This document shows positions 14,122-23,647 of a DNA stretch of 64,000 bases, in pieces; within the stretch, counting starts at the first letter, position 1; the number at the start of each line of letters is the position of its first letter. The translations under genes were made by a program, and so were the position numbers. The notes below the pieces were generated by a model that was not told where the DNA came from, ran no database searches, and saw nothing but the letters and a program-made list of their open reading frames with translations. The DNA comes from an uncultured Winogradskyella sp. (lineage in GTDB: Bacteria; Bacteroidota; Bacteroidia; Flavobacteriales; Flavobacteriaceae), in contig NZ_CANMIW010000004.1 of NCBI RefSeq assembly GCF_947498005.1, forward strand, positions 310,001 through 374,000, given 5' to 3'.

Positions 14122-16452
14122 TTGGAAAAATATCTCAGTCAACTTAATGAGGCACAACTAGAACCCACAATTCAGGTCGATGGACCTATGATAATAATTG
14201 CTGGTGCAGGTTCTGGAAAAACACGTGTTTTAACCTTTCGTATTGCTTACTTAATGAGTAAAGGCATTGATTCGTTCAATATTTTAGCCTTAACGTTTAC
14301 AAATAAGGCAGCAAAAGAAATGAAAGGACGTATTGCTGATATTGTTGGTGATGGCGAAGCAAAGAACCTTTGGATGGGTACTTTTCACTCTGTTTTTGCT
14401 AAGATTTTACGATTTGAGGGTCATCATTTAGGCTTTCCTAGTAACTTCACTATATACGACACACAAGATTCTCAAAAGTTGATGGGTTCTATTATTAAAG
14501 AAATGGGACTTGATAAGGATATTTACAAAACAAAGCAGGTTTATAGTAGAATTTCTTCATACAAAAACAGTTTAATTACGGTTAAAGCCTATTATCGCAA
14601 TCCTGAATTAATGGAAGCTGATGCTATGGCAAGACGACCAAAAATGGGTGAAATTTATAAGGAATATGTGGATCGATGCTTTAAAGCTGGTGCAATGGAT
14701 TTTGATGATTTATTATTAAGAACCAATGAGCTTTTAACGCGTTTTCCAAATGTTTTAGCGCAGTACCAAAACAAGTTTCGTTATATTCTGGTAGATGAGT
14801 ACCAAGATACAAACCACTCTCAATATTTAATAGTACGTGCTTTAGCAGATCGTTTTCAAAACATTTGTGTTGTAGGTGATGATGCTCAAAGTATCTATGC
14901 GTTCCGTGGCGCGAACATCAATAATATTTTAAATTTCCAAAAGGATTACGATAATGTAAAAATGTATCGTCTAGAACAAAATTACCGTTCTACAAAAAAT
15001 ATTGTTGGTGCTGCAAACTCAGTAATTGAACATAATAAAACAAAACTTGATAAAATAGTTTGGACAGCCAATGATGTTGGTGAAAAGGTCATTGTACATA
15101 GAGCATTGACTGATGGTGATGAAGGGCGTTATGTAGCAAGTACTATTTGGGAAACTAAAATGAATGAGCAACTTCATAATAGTGATTTTGCAGTTCTATA
15201 TCGTACCAATGCACAGTCTAGAGCGATTGAAGATGCTTTAAGAAAACGAGATATTCCTTACCGAATTTATGGAGGTTTATCATTTTACCAGCGCAAAGAG
15301 ATAAAAGATGTTACAGCATATTTACGTCTAATACTTAACTCAGCAGATGAAGAAGCATTAAAACGTGTTATTAATTATCCTGCAAGAGGTATTGGTCAAA
15401 CCACAGTAGATCGTTTAATTGTTGCTGCTAATGCAACTGGTAGAACAATATATGATCTTATTAAGGATATTGATTCAGTTAATATCAACATCAATAATGG
15501 AACTAAAGGCAAATTAAGAGATTTTGTAACGCTTATTGAGAGTTATAAAGTAATGAATCAAACAGCGAATGCTTTTGATTTGTCAGAACACGTTACCAAG
15601 ACTAGTGGTTTAATTAGAGAGCTTGGAAAAGATGGTACACCAGAAGGTGTAACAAAACTAGATAACGTTCAGGAGTTACTCAATGGTATAAAAGATTTTG
15701 TTGAAGGTCAAATGGAATTAGCTGATGCTGGCGATTCTTTAGCAGAATTTTTAGAAGATGTTGCCTTAGCTACAGATTTAGATGGCGATAAAGGTGATCC
15801 TGACCATGTAGCTTTAATGACAATTCACTTAGCGAAAGGATTAGAGTTTGGGCATGTTTTTATTGTTGGTATGGAGGAAGATTTATTTCCGAGTGCCATG
15901 AGTATGAATACCAGAAGTGAGCTAGAAGAAGAACGAAGATTATTTTATGTTGCCTTAACCAGAGCAGAAAAACAAGCCTATTTAACATATACATTATCTA
16001 GATACCGTTGGGGAAAATTAATAGACGCAGAACCAAGCCGATTTATTGAAGAGATAGATGATGAATTTGTAAACATAACAACACCTTTAAAAGAACGATT
16101 TAATCCTATGTTAGATGCTACTATATTTGGAGATATAGAGCCTAATAAAGTAAGATTTGCAAAACCTAAAACTGCAAAAATGCCAAAAAAGAAGATAAAA
16201 GCGAAGCCAGAGAATTTTGAAATTAGTGCACCCAAGAAAATGGTGCCAGTAAGTAAAGCGGACAGTAGTACTGACGCTACAAATACAAGTTTAGAAGTTG
16301 GTAGTAAAGTTAATCATCAACGTTTTGGTAGAGGAGAAGTGATTAAATTAGAAGGTAAAGGTGCAGACGCGAAAGCCGAAATTAAATTTCAGAAAGGCGA
16401 TACTAAAAAATTATTGTTACGTTTTGCTAAGCTTCAAATTATGAGAGGGTAA
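14122..16452 (+). CDS. UvrD/PcrA-type DNA helicase II, TTG start
   Basis: A complete 776-aa superfamily 1A helicase: motif I GAGSGKTRVL at residues about 28-37, Ia LTFTNKAAKEMKGR, II ILVDEYQDTNHSQY, III GDDAQSIYAFRGA, IV LEQNYRSTKNIV, V VALMTIHLAKGLEF, VI EEERRLFYVALTRAE. The C-terminal 50 residues (VGSKVNHQRFGRGEVIKLEG) form the small Tudor-like domain that in PcrA/UvrD binds RNA polymerase. It unwinds 3'-5' in nucleotide-excision and mismatch repair. The start is TTG, as the next in-frame ATG would remove motif I. The leader contains an inverted repeat CGGATA/TATCCG (14073-14094) 28 bases upstream. Confidence 0.95.
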   Translation: MEKYLSQLNEAQLEPTIQVDGPMIIIAGAGSGKTRVLTFRIAYLMSKGIDSFNILALTFTNKAAKEMKGRIADIVGDGEAKNLWMGTFHSVFAKILRFEGHHLGFPSNFTIYDTQDSQKLMGSIIKEMGLDKDIYKTKQVYSRISSYKNSLITVKAYYRNPELMEADAMARRPKMGEIYKEYVDRCFKAGAMDFDDLLLRTNELLTRFPNVLAQYQNKFRYILVDEYQDTNHSQYLIVRALADRFQNICVVGDDAQSIYAFRGANINNILNFQKDYDNVKMYRLEQNYRSTKNIVGAANSVIEHNKTKLDKIVWTANDVGEKVIVHRALTDGDEGRYVASTIWETKMNEQLHNSDFAVLYRTNAQSRAIEDALRKRDIPYRIYGGLSFYQRKEIKDVTAYLRLILNSADEEALKRVINYPARGIGQTTVDRLIVAANATGRTIYDLIKDIDSVNININNGTKGKLRDFVTLIESYKVMNQTANAFDLSEHVTKTSGLIRELGKDGTPEGVTKLDNVQELLNGIKDFVEGQMELADAGDSLAEFLEDVALATDLDGDKGDPDHVALMTIHLAKGLEFGHVFIVGMEEDLFPSAMSMNTRSELEEERRLFYVALTRAEKQAYLTYTLSRYRWGKLIDAEPSRFIEEIDDEFVNITTPLKERFNPMLDATIFGDIEPNKVRFAKPKTAKMPKKKIKAKPENFEISAPKKMVPVSKADSSTDATNTSLEVGSKVNHQRFGRGEVIKLEGKGADAKAEIKFQKGDTKKLLLRFAKLQIMRG

Positions 16453-16454
16453 TT

Positions 16455-17399
16455 TTATTTTACCATACAGACCGAATTAATGTTTCCTTCGCCATCGTAC
16501 TCTTTAACAGAGTTGTGAGGATCAGTAAACCATTTTCCATCAACAATAAACTTATAATGGTGTTTACCACCAGATAGTCTTTTGGTATAGGTCCAGCAAT
16601 TTTCAGTTTTGGTCATTACGTAATCATTCTCAGACCAATTGTTAAAATCGCCACTTAAGATTACTGTATTTGCATCTTCAAAATCGCAGAGTTTAAAGGT
16701 TACGTTTTTCTGTACATCAATAACAGAATTATAGCCATTGAACTCGTTTACTTTTTTTGATGGATTCTGTGGGTCTTCAATCCAATTGCCATCTATAATA
16801 AATTTATATTCATAGATGTCTGGATTTAGTTGTAATGTTACCATCCAACCATCATCTGTTGGTTTCATTACAAAACCGGTTTCATCCCAACGATTAAAGG
16901 TTCCACTTAAAATAACTTTTTTAGCGTCCTTATAGCCTTTAAGTTTAAAACTCACGTTTCCATAGTCCGTTGCAAAGGCGCTGTAAAATTTTAGATTATA
17001 CACCATTAAAGAATAGCCATTGTAGTCTACAGCGGTTACACTGTTTTCAACATCGCTAGTTGGCTCTGCCCAATGTTTACTATTCACAATGAATTTAAAT
17101 TCCCAACCAAAATCTGAAGTAAATATAGAGAGGTCTTTTTTTAATTGGTAAATAGAATCATTTACCTGAGTCATTGGCCATTGATCTAATGCCCAATTAT
17201 TAAACTCTCCTGAGACAAAGACATCATCAATTTTTTCAACGTTATTTTTAATATTAGGATAATCGTTGACATTAAATAGGAAAGTTATTTCTTTTCCTTT
17301 TATATCAAAACCCTTAATAGTTTTACTTTGAGCAATGGTTTTAAAGGCGAATAATAATGAAAAGATTAGAAAAAATAGATATTTTGATTTTATTTTCAA
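16455..17399 (-). CDS. Exported protein with three glycogen-binding (AMPK-beta/CBM48-like) modules, TTG start
   Basis: 314 aa. A signal peptide (YLFFLIFSLLFAFKTIAQ) is followed by three repeats of one beta-sandwich, near residues 35-135, 140-230 and 232-314. Each begins VxxSGxFNxW (VSGEFNNW, LSGTFNRW, LSGDFNNW) and ends with YxFKFIVxxxWxxxP. This is the early-set/AMPK-beta glycogen-binding fold, which binds alpha-glucans. No enzyme domain is present. The start codon is TTG and overlaps the TGA stop of the upstream retropepsin gene (TTGA), pointing to translational coupling. The stop is 2 bases from the convergent uvrD stop. It may display glycan-binding modules in the periplasm or at the surface. 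Confidence 0.85.
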   Translation of the reverse strand: MKIKSKYLFFLIFSLLFAFKTIAQSKTIKGFDIKGKEITFLFNVNDYPNIKNNVEKIDDVFVSGEFNNWALDQWPMTQVNDSIYQLKKDLSIFTSDFGWEFKFIVNSKHWAEPTSDVENSVTAVDYNGYSLMVYNLKFYSAFATDYGNVSFKLKGYKDAKKVILSGTFNRWDETGFVMKPTDDGWMVTLQLNPDIYEYKFIIDGNWIEDPQNPSKKVNEFNGYNSVIDVQKNVTFKLCDFEDANTVILSGDFNNWSENDYVMTKTENCWTYTKRLSGGKHHYKFIVDGKWFTDPHNSVKEYDGEGNINSVCMVK

Positions 17400-18355
17400 G
17401 GCTCAATAATAGGAAACTTAATAAAATAGAGTTTCTTTTTTTTGTAATTAATAATTGTACGTTGTTGAGCGAAAAATTCAAAGCCTAATATACCATCGAG
17501 ATTAGTGCTAAATGCACTATTCATTTTTTTTAAATTAGTAAGGACAGTTTTCATTGGGCCAAAGTAAATTGAGTCGTTCAATTTAACTCTATACAAATTT
17601 CCTGCCATAACTGTCATTTTCTTACCACTAGCACCAGTAAGCTTTAGTTCTTTGCTAGGATAAAAGTAGTCTAAAATTTCTGAATCTAAGTTTTTATTCA
17701 ATTGATTATACTCTGCACCAGTATCTATTCCGAATAGAACTTTTTCGTTTTCAATGAATGCATTTACAATAATGGTGTGATTCTTTAATTTAAAATCGAT
17801 GCTATCATGTATGGTCTCTGCATATACCTTTTCCGATAATCGATTTCCTTGTTTATCAGTTTTAGTTAAGGTAATTTGATTAAGGTGCATATCTATAAAT
17901 ATTTCAAAATCCTTCAAAATACTATAGCCTATAATACCTAATACTTCTATTTTTTTAATTTTTTCAATATGCGATAGATCTATGACATCGGCTTTTAATT
18001 TTTCTAAATTAAAGTTTTCTAAACTCATTTTATCTAGAAATTTAGCCTTTACATTTTCTATATCACTGTGTACACCACTTCTTTGCTTTCCGTCTTGTAC
18101 GTTGGGTTTAGAGGAATTAAAGTGAACACTATTTAAAATTAGGGTTTCGGAACCTGTATCAATAATAAAATTACCTTCTTTATCTAGTAATTCTACTTCA
18201 ACGACAATGAGTTGATCTATGATTTTAAATGGAATACGAGTGGTTGAAGCGTTTACAACTTCAGCTTTAGTAAAAATGATCGGAGGTTTAATTTCGGTAG
18301 CAAAAAGCTTAGTTGAAATTAAAAAGACTAGGATGATTTTGATTGATTGATGCAT
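17396..18355 (-). CDS. Retropepsin-like aspartyl protease, two-lobed, exported
   Basis: 319 aa with a signal peptide (IILVFLISTKLFATE). Two aspartic-protease half sites are present: NFIIDTGSETLILN (Asp66) and LFGIDTGAEYNQLN (Asp211), each followed by the hydrophobic IxGxxxL-type strand (LGIIGYSIL, DGILGFEFF). So one chain carries both lobes, unlike viral retropepsins that dimerise, and like other Bacteroidota retropepsin/PDZ-less proteins. It should act outside the cytoplasm; its targets are unknown. The downstream glycogen-binding protein overlaps it by 4 bases, so they are coexpressed and may work together. Confidence 0.85.
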   Translation of the reverse strand: MHQSIKIILVFLISTKLFATEIKPPIIFTKAEVVNASTTRIPFKIIDQLIVVEVELLDKEGNFIIDTGSETLILNSVHFNSSKPNVQDGKQRSGVHSDIENVKAKFLDKMSLENFNLEKLKADVIDLSHIEKIKKIEVLGIIGYSILKDFEIFIDMHLNQITLTKTDKQGNRLSEKVYAETIHDSIDFKLKNHTIIVNAFIENEKVLFGIDTGAEYNQLNKNLDSEILDYFYPSKELKLTGASGKKMTVMAGNLYRVKLNDSIYFGPMKTVLTNLKKMNSAFSTNLDGILGFEFFAQQRTIINYKKKKLYFIKFPIIEP

Positions 18356-18438
18356 GTATAATAGACTGTTAATGTTCTAAAATGTTACAGTTTTTCAATT
18401 TTTTAACATTATTAGCCGTAAACCGACGAAAGTGGTAA

Positions 18439-19302
18439 TTATAAATGGGTTTCAATAAAAGCCTTTAGTTTTACTGATGTATCTAGCAAATTCAGTCCAA
18501 CCCAACCATGGCCTTCATTAGGATATAATGTAAATTCATGCGTAACATTGAGTTCAGCAAGTTTGCTTTGCATATCTGTACCTTGCGTAGTTGGTACTAA
18601 AGGATCTTCACCACCATAAAATAAAATAGTTGGTGGTGCTGATATTGTTACTCTATGGTAAGGGCTTATTTCCTCTAAGTATGCTGTTGAAGTATCAATG
18701 CCTAAATTATTTAATAAAGCCTGTAGAATAGGGTTGGTGTTATCTAAATAAGCAGGATCAGTAAAATTGGTTGGTCCTACAACACTGCATACCATTTCGG
18801 TTTGGTTGGCAGAATCAAAACCATAACTCCAAAGTAATGATAAATGAGCACCTGCACTCGCACCAACAAAACCAATGTCGTCTGATATAGTGTAATAATC
18901 TTCATTTTCTCCAATAAACTCTACAACGCTTGTAATATCATTGATTTGCATTGGGTAAGCTTCATTAGTCTGGTCAGCCAATCTATAATTCATGTTAACC
19001 ACAGCATAACTAGGCATTTGGTCTAATATAAAATCTTTAAAGTCATCCATGTCTTCTTTATCTCCAGAAGACCATCCGCCACCATGTACTAGAATAATGG
19101 TTTTAGTACTACTTGATCTGTTCGCAGGTAAATACAAGTCAAAAACTTGGTCACTATCACTACCATAAGAGACATTGAGTGCTGTGTGTGCTTCTAAAGG
19201 ATTTAAAACTTCTGGTTCTTCGTCATCAGAGCCGTTAGAATCACAAGCAATAGATGTTGAAATTGAGATTAAAATTAGGAAAACGAACTTTAAATGTTTC
19301 AT
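18439..19302 (-). CDS. Alpha/beta-hydrolase esterase lipoprotein (BD-FAE-like)
   Basis: 287 aa. The signal MKHLKFVFLILISISTSIAC ends in a lipobox cysteine (residue 20), followed by an acidic stretch. The oxyanion motif HGGGWSSGDK sits near residue 73, the nucleophile elbow GASAGAHL (GxSxG) near 145, the aspartate in GGEDPLVPT near 230 and the histidine in PNEGHGWVG near 265, so the catalytic triad is complete. It resembles acetyl-xylan and feruloyl esterases of the BD-FAE group, but there is no polysaccharide utilisation locus nearby, so the substrate is open. It is divergent from the sua5-like gene, 58 bases apart. Confidence 0.9.
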   Translation of the reverse strand: MKHLKFVFLILISISTSIACDSNGSDDEEPEVLNPLEAHTALNVSYGSDSDQVFDLYLPANRSSSTKTIILVHGGGWSSGDKEDMDDFKDFILDQMPSYAVVNMNYRLADQTNEAYPMQINDITSVVEFIGENEDYYTISDDIGFVGASAGAHLSLLWSYGFDSANQTEMVCSVVGPTNFTDPAYLDNTNPILQALLNNLGIDTSTAYLEEISPYHRVTISAPPTILFYGGEDPLVPTTQGTDMQSKLAELNVTHEFTLYPNEGHGWVGLNLLDTSVKLKAFIETHL

Positions 19303-19360
19303 GAGTGATTCGTATTGAAAAATATAGTTACTTTGTAAACGTATTGGAAAGATACTTATT

Positions 19361-19981
19361 ATGGCTGAATTTATTAAAATATATCCCGAAAATCCTAATC
19401 CTAAGGCAATTCAAAGAATTATAAAAGTCCTTAAAAATGGCGGATTAATTATATATCCTACAGATACAGTTTATGGTTTAGGTTGTGATATTACCAATAT
19501 AAAAGCATTAGAAAAAATAGCCAGAATTAAAGGTGTTAAATTAGAAAAGTCGAATTTTTCATTTGTTTGTGAGGACTTAAGCAATCTCAGTGATTACGTA
19601 AAACAAATTGATACTACAACGTTTAAAATTCTAAAACGTGCTTTGCCAGGACCATATACGTTTATTCTTCCTGGTTCTAAAAATCTACCAAATCCTTTTA
19701 AAAAACGAAAAACAGTAGGTATTAGAGTGCCAGATAATTCAATAGCCTTAGCATTAGTCTCAGCATTGGGTAACCCAATTGTATCTACATCAATTAGAGA
19801 TGATGATGATGTGTTAGAATATACCACTGATCCCGAATTAATTATAGAAAAATGGGATAAATTAGTAGATGTTGTTATTGATGGAGGTTATGGTGATAAC
19901 GAAGCTTCTACAATAGTAGATTTATCTGAAGACGAACCAATTATTGTAAGAGAAGGTAAAGGGAGTTTAGAGATTTTTTAA
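19361..19981 (+). CDS. L-threonylcarbamoyladenylate synthase family (Sua5/YciO/YrdC)
   Basis: 206 aa, a single YrdC domain. Typical signatures are GGLIIYPTDTVYGLGCDI at residues about 27-44, the KR-type RIKGVKLEKSNFSFVCEDL segment, LPGPYTFILPGS and VGIRVPDN. TsaC/Sua5 makes threonylcarbamoyl-AMP for t6A37 of ANN-reading tRNAs. The substitution in the KxR region (KGVKLEK) and the absence of a C-terminal Sua5 domain look more like the YciO branch, whose activity is uncertain. It stands alone and abuts a convergent MFS gene (2 bases between stops). Confidence 0.88.
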   Translation: MAEFIKIYPENPNPKAIQRIIKVLKNGGLIIYPTDTVYGLGCDITNIKALEKIARIKGVKLEKSNFSFVCEDLSNLSDYVKQIDTTTFKILKRALPGPYTFILPGSKNLPNPFKKRKTVGIRVPDNSIALALVSALGNPIVSTSIRDDDDVLEYTTDPELIIEKWDKLVDVVIDGGYGDNEASTIVDLSEDEPIIVREGKGSLEIF

Positions 19982-19983
19982 GC

Positions 19984-21180
19984 TTATTCTCTAATTGGTT
20001 TTTTAACACTATAAAATAATAATATTCCAATTAAACCGGTTATTAAAAATCCCATAAACAACGGTAATACAGATGTTGTTATAAAAGTACCAATGTAATA
20101 TGCAATAGGTACAGCCATTATGGTAGAAATAAAACCGTTTAGCGCAGATCCAATACCAGCAATATGTCCTAACGGTTGCATTGCTAAAGCTCTGTAATTA
20201 CCAAATAAGAACGCCACACTTGTAAACTGAAGAATTAAGAAGAGAATTAAGATCTCTATACTTGGATTGATCCCAGACCAAAATAAAACAACATAAATCA
20301 ATGAAATTAGCGTAAAAGCTAATAAAGCGATATTTACTAAATTCCACATACCATAGCGCATTACAATAGCACTATTTAAAAAAGTAGCTAAACCAATAGT
20401 AATCGCTAAACTGGCAAATATGTATGGGAAGTAATCGCCTAAATCGTATTGTACCTGAAAAATTTGTTGCGCAGTTCCCAAATACACCATAAAAGATCCC
20501 ATGATTAAACCAGAAAGAAAGGTGTAAATTATTGCTGATTTTATTTTGAAAAAGGTCTGCGATCCTGTTTTAAAAATAGACCATCGAAATGTTTTTCTGT
20601 ATTTGTCATGTAAAGTTTCTGGTTGACGTTTCCAAAACCATAACATTATTAAAGAACCAAATGCTAGGTTAACGTTGAATATAGATTCCCATCCAAAATT
20701 ATTTAATAAAAACTGACCCAACATAGGTGCTATAACAGGAACCAAGATAAACGTCATTGTAACCACAGAAAGAATTTTAGCCATATGATCACCACTGTAA
20801 GAATCTCTAACAATAGCGACACTCATGGTTCTGGGAGAAGACAAACCAATGCCTTGTAAAACACGTCCAAAAAGCATCATTTCAAAATTTCTTGTTGTGA
20901 TACAGATAATGGAAGCCACAATAAATATCCCAAACCCAACGTAAACCATAGGTTTACGACCAAAACTATCTGACAATGGTCCAAATATTAATTGTCCAAA
21001 ACCTAAGCCTAGAAATATGGTAAAAATTAGTTTTTGGTTCTCAGTTTCATTTGCACTACCCAAATAGTTTCCAATTTTAGGTAAAGCAGGTAGAACAGCA
21101 TCAATTGACAAGGCAACAATGGACATTAATGCTGCCATTAGTACCACAAATTCTAACTGAGATCGGTTTTCATTTTGCAT
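19984..21180 (-). CDS. MFS drug-resistance transporter, Bcr/CflA type
   Basis: 398 aa with 12 predicted membrane helices. The MFS loop 2-3 signature appears as GPLSDSFGRKPMVYVG near residue 70, and the DHA1 motif C region VIAPMLGQFL is present, typical of Bcr/CflA exporters. The N-terminus (LPALPKIGNYLG) matches the first periplasmic loop of this group. It should export small lipophilic drugs or metabolites by proton antiport. No regulator is adjacent. Confidence 0.9.
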   Translation of the reverse strand: MQNENRSQLEFVVLMAALMSIVALSIDAVLPALPKIGNYLGSANETENQKLIFTIFLGLGFGQLIFGPLSDSFGRKPMVYVGFGIFIVASIICITTRNFEMMLFGRVLQGIGLSSPRTMSVAIVRDSYSGDHMAKILSVVTMTFILVPVIAPMLGQFLLNNFGWESIFNVNLAFGSLIMLWFWKRQPETLHDKYRKTFRWSIFKTGSQTFFKIKSAIIYTFLSGLIMGSFMVYLGTAQQIFQVQYDLGDYFPYIFASLAITIGLATFLNSAIVMRYGMWNLVNIALLAFTLISLIYVVLFWSGINPSIEILILFLILQFTSVAFLFGNYRALAMQPLGHIAGIGSALNGFISTIMAVPIAYYIGTFITTSVLPLFMGFLITGLIGILLFYSVKKPIRE

Positions 21181-21319
21181 GGCGCAAAAGTAATTTATTT
21201 AAACCCTAAATTAGATTCACTTTAACATAATAATGATTTATTAATTTGAAGTGTTTAAAATACCAGAGAATTAAATGTCGAATGATTTTTTATTCATTTC
21301 ATTTCCGTTTGCAACCGCT

Positions 21320-21327
21320 TATATTTG
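21320..21327 (+). promoter_or_regulatory. Candidate -7 box for the ABC exporter gene
   Basis: TATATTTG fits TAnnTTTG, 18 bases before the ATG at 21346, implying a leader of about 12 bases. No TTG lies at the expected -33 position. Confidence 0.4.
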
Positions 21328-21345
21328 TATAAAGTTTAGCACTAC

Positions 21346-23118
21346 ATGAAGCATTTTAAAGAATCTCCAAAGAATACAAATACAGAGAAACCTAAAGTTA
21401 CCTTAAAAACAGCCTTTAAAACAATTATTTGGCCAAGACGTAAATTGGTGTTGTTGGGCTTGGTGCTTATAATTATTCGCAGTTTAGCAGGTTTTGTTTT
21501 ACCCTTAGAAAGTAAAGTTTTATTAGATGAGGTGGTGCCAAATAAAAATTACGATCAGCTACATATTCTAATAGGTATCGTAATAGCAGCAATTTTAGTT
21601 CAAGCTATTACGTCTTTTTTGTTAACAAAAGTATTAAGTATTCAAGCGCAATATTTAATAAGTGAATTGAGAGCACAAGTTCAAAAAAAGGTCTTGTCAT
21701 TACCCATAAGCTTTTTTGATAACACAAAATCTGGTGCCTTAGTTTCTAGAATAATGACAGATGTAGAAGGTGTAAGAAACCTAATTGGTACTGGTTTAGT
21801 ACAGTTGGTTGGTGGTTCATTTACAGCAATAATTACCTTAATTATATTATTACGAATGAATGTGTGGATGACGCTTTTTACATTTATTCCTTTGTCTGTT
21901 TTTGGAATTATTGCCTTAAAAGCCTTTAAATATATAAGACCAATTTTTAGAGCAAGAGGAAAAATTAATGCTGAGGTCAAAGGTCGTTTAAATGAAACTT
22001 TAGCTGGAGTTAGAGTTATAAAAGCGTTTAATGCCGAAGAACAAGAAAACAAAGTGTTTGAGAGAGGTGTAGAAAATATTTTTGAGAATGTGAAGAAGAG
22101 TATGACAGCAACGGCTATTATGACAAGTTCGTCCACGTTCTTAATTGGTTTAGCGACCACAGGCATCATGGGAATTGGTGGACACTACATGATTCAGGGA
22201 GAGATTACACCAGGAGACTTTTTACAATTTACATTTTTACTAGCCTTTATGGTTGCTCCAATTGTACAGATGAGTAATATTGGTAGTCAATTAACGGAAG
22301 CTTTGGCAGGTTTAGATCGTACCGAAGAATTAATGAGTTTAGCTACCGAAGATGAACAAAAAGACAGAATTATAGAATTAGAATCCATAAAAGGAAACAT
22401 TAAATTTAATGATGTGTCATTTGCATATGAAGAAGGAAAAACTGTACTTCATAATATTAATTTTGAGGCACCATCTGGTTCTGTCATTGCTTTAGTAGGA
22501 AGTTCAGGGTCTGGTAAATCTACGATTGCAGGTTTGTCAGCAACATTTTTAAATCCAGAATCTGGCGTTATAACAATTGATGAAAAAGATCTGTCTAAGG
22601 TAAAATTGAGTAGTTTTAGACAACACTTAGGCGTGGTTTTACAAGATGAGTTTTTGTTTGAAGGTTCTATTAAGGAGAATATTATGTTTCCTAGACCAAA
22701 CGCAACGGAAGCACAATTGCAACATGCCGTAAAAGCTGCTTATGTTAATGAGTTTACAGATAGATTTGATGATGGACTAGATACCTTAATAGGAGAACGT
22801 GGTGTGAAACTATCAGGAGGGCAACGTCAAAGAATTGCAATTGCAAGAGCTATATTAGCAGATCCAAAAATTATTATTTTAGATGAAGCAACTTCTAATT
22901 TAGATACAGAAAGTGAAAGCTTAATTCAAAAGAGTTTATCGGAGTTAACTAATAATAGAACAACAATTGTTATTGCCCATCGATTAAGTACTATTAAAAA
23001 AGCCGATCAAATTTTAGTCATTGAAGCAGGTAAAATTGCAGAACGCGGCACACACGATGAGTTGTTAAAGGCAGAAGGTCGTTATTATGATTTGTACACG
23101 TTTCAGGCAAAAATATAA
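21346..23118 (+). CDS. ABC exporter, fused permease and ATPase (MsbA/BmrA-like)
   Basis: 590 aa half-transporter that should work as a homodimer. Six membrane helices span residues about 30-320. The nucleotide-binding domain follows: Walker A GSSGSGKST (about 385), Q-loop VVLQDEFLFEGSIKEN, signature LSGGQRQRIAIARA, Walker B KIIILDEATSNLD and the switch VIAHRLSTI. All motifs are intact. The family moves lipids (MsbA) or drugs outward; sequence alone does not decide which. The small DinB-like gene follows 27 bases downstream. Confidence 0.93.
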   Translation: MKHFKESPKNTNTEKPKVTLKTAFKTIIWPRRKLVLLGLVLIIIRSLAGFVLPLESKVLLDEVVPNKNYDQLHILIGIVIAAILVQAITSFLLTKVLSIQAQYLISELRAQVQKKVLSLPISFFDNTKSGALVSRIMTDVEGVRNLIGTGLVQLVGGSFTAIITLIILLRMNVWMTLFTFIPLSVFGIIALKAFKYIRPIFRARGKINAEVKGRLNETLAGVRVIKAFNAEEQENKVFERGVENIFENVKKSMTATAIMTSSSTFLIGLATTGIMGIGGHYMIQGEITPGDFLQFTFLLAFMVAPIVQMSNIGSQLTEALAGLDRTEELMSLATEDEQKDRIIELESIKGNIKFNDVSFAYEEGKTVLHNINFEAPSGSVIALVGSSGSGKSTIAGLSATFLNPESGVITIDEKDLSKVKLSSFRQHLGVVLQDEFLFEGSIKENIMFPRPNATEAQLQHAVKAAYVNEFTDRFDDGLDTLIGERGVKLSGGQRQRIAIARAILADPKIIILDEATSNLDTESESLIQKSLSELTNNRTTIVIAHRLSTIKKADQILVIEAGKIAERGTHDELLKAEGRYYDLYTFQAKI

Positions 23119-23145
23119 TTCTTAATTTTAATTAAATTCTATAAT

Positions 23146-23592
23146 ATGTTAACCGATTCATTAATCACACTTTTCAATAGAGACCTTAATAAGTTAATCG
23201 ATGAGATTTCACTCTATAAAGATGAAACTAACCTTTGGATAACAGATGGCACTATTTCTAATTCAGCAGGTAGATTATGTATTCATTTATTAGGTAATTT
23301 AAATCATTTTATAGGAGCCGTCTTAGGGAAGTCAGGCTATGTAAGACAGCGTGATTTAGAGTTTTCATTGGTAAATGTGCCAGCATCAGAGCTGATTTTG
23401 CAAATTGAAGACACCTTAATTATAGTTGAAAATACGTTAAAAAAATTATCAGTAAACGAATTAGAATCAGAATATGAGCTACAAGTTTTTAAAGAGCCAA
23501 TGACTACAGGTTATTTTTTAATTCACTTATCATCACATTTTGCATATCATTTAGGTCAGATTAATTACCACAGAAGATTATTGGATAAATAA
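23146..23592 (+). CDS. DinB/DUF1572-like four-helix protein
   Basis: 148 aa, mostly helical, with the three well-spaced metal-ligand histidines expected of a DinB-like fold: LCIHLLGNLNHF near residue 47 and LSSHFAYHLGQINYHRR near residue 130. The first and the HxxxHxxQ motif fit the DUF1572 branch. Related proteins include bacillithiol-dependent transferases, but no specific reaction can be assigned. The gene lies 27 bases after the ABC exporter and is likely cotranscribed. Confidence 0.82.
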   Translation: MLTDSLITLFNRDLNKLIDEISLYKDETNLWITDGTISNSAGRLCIHLLGNLNHFIGAVLGKSGYVRQRDLEFSLVNVPASELILQIEDTLIIVENTLKKLSVNELESEYELQVFKEPMTTGYFLIHLSSHFAYHLGQINYHRRLLDK

Positions 23593-23647
23593 ATAATTCC
23601 TCTATGGTAACTATAAATTTATTTTAATTAAAACAGTCTTAAATCGA

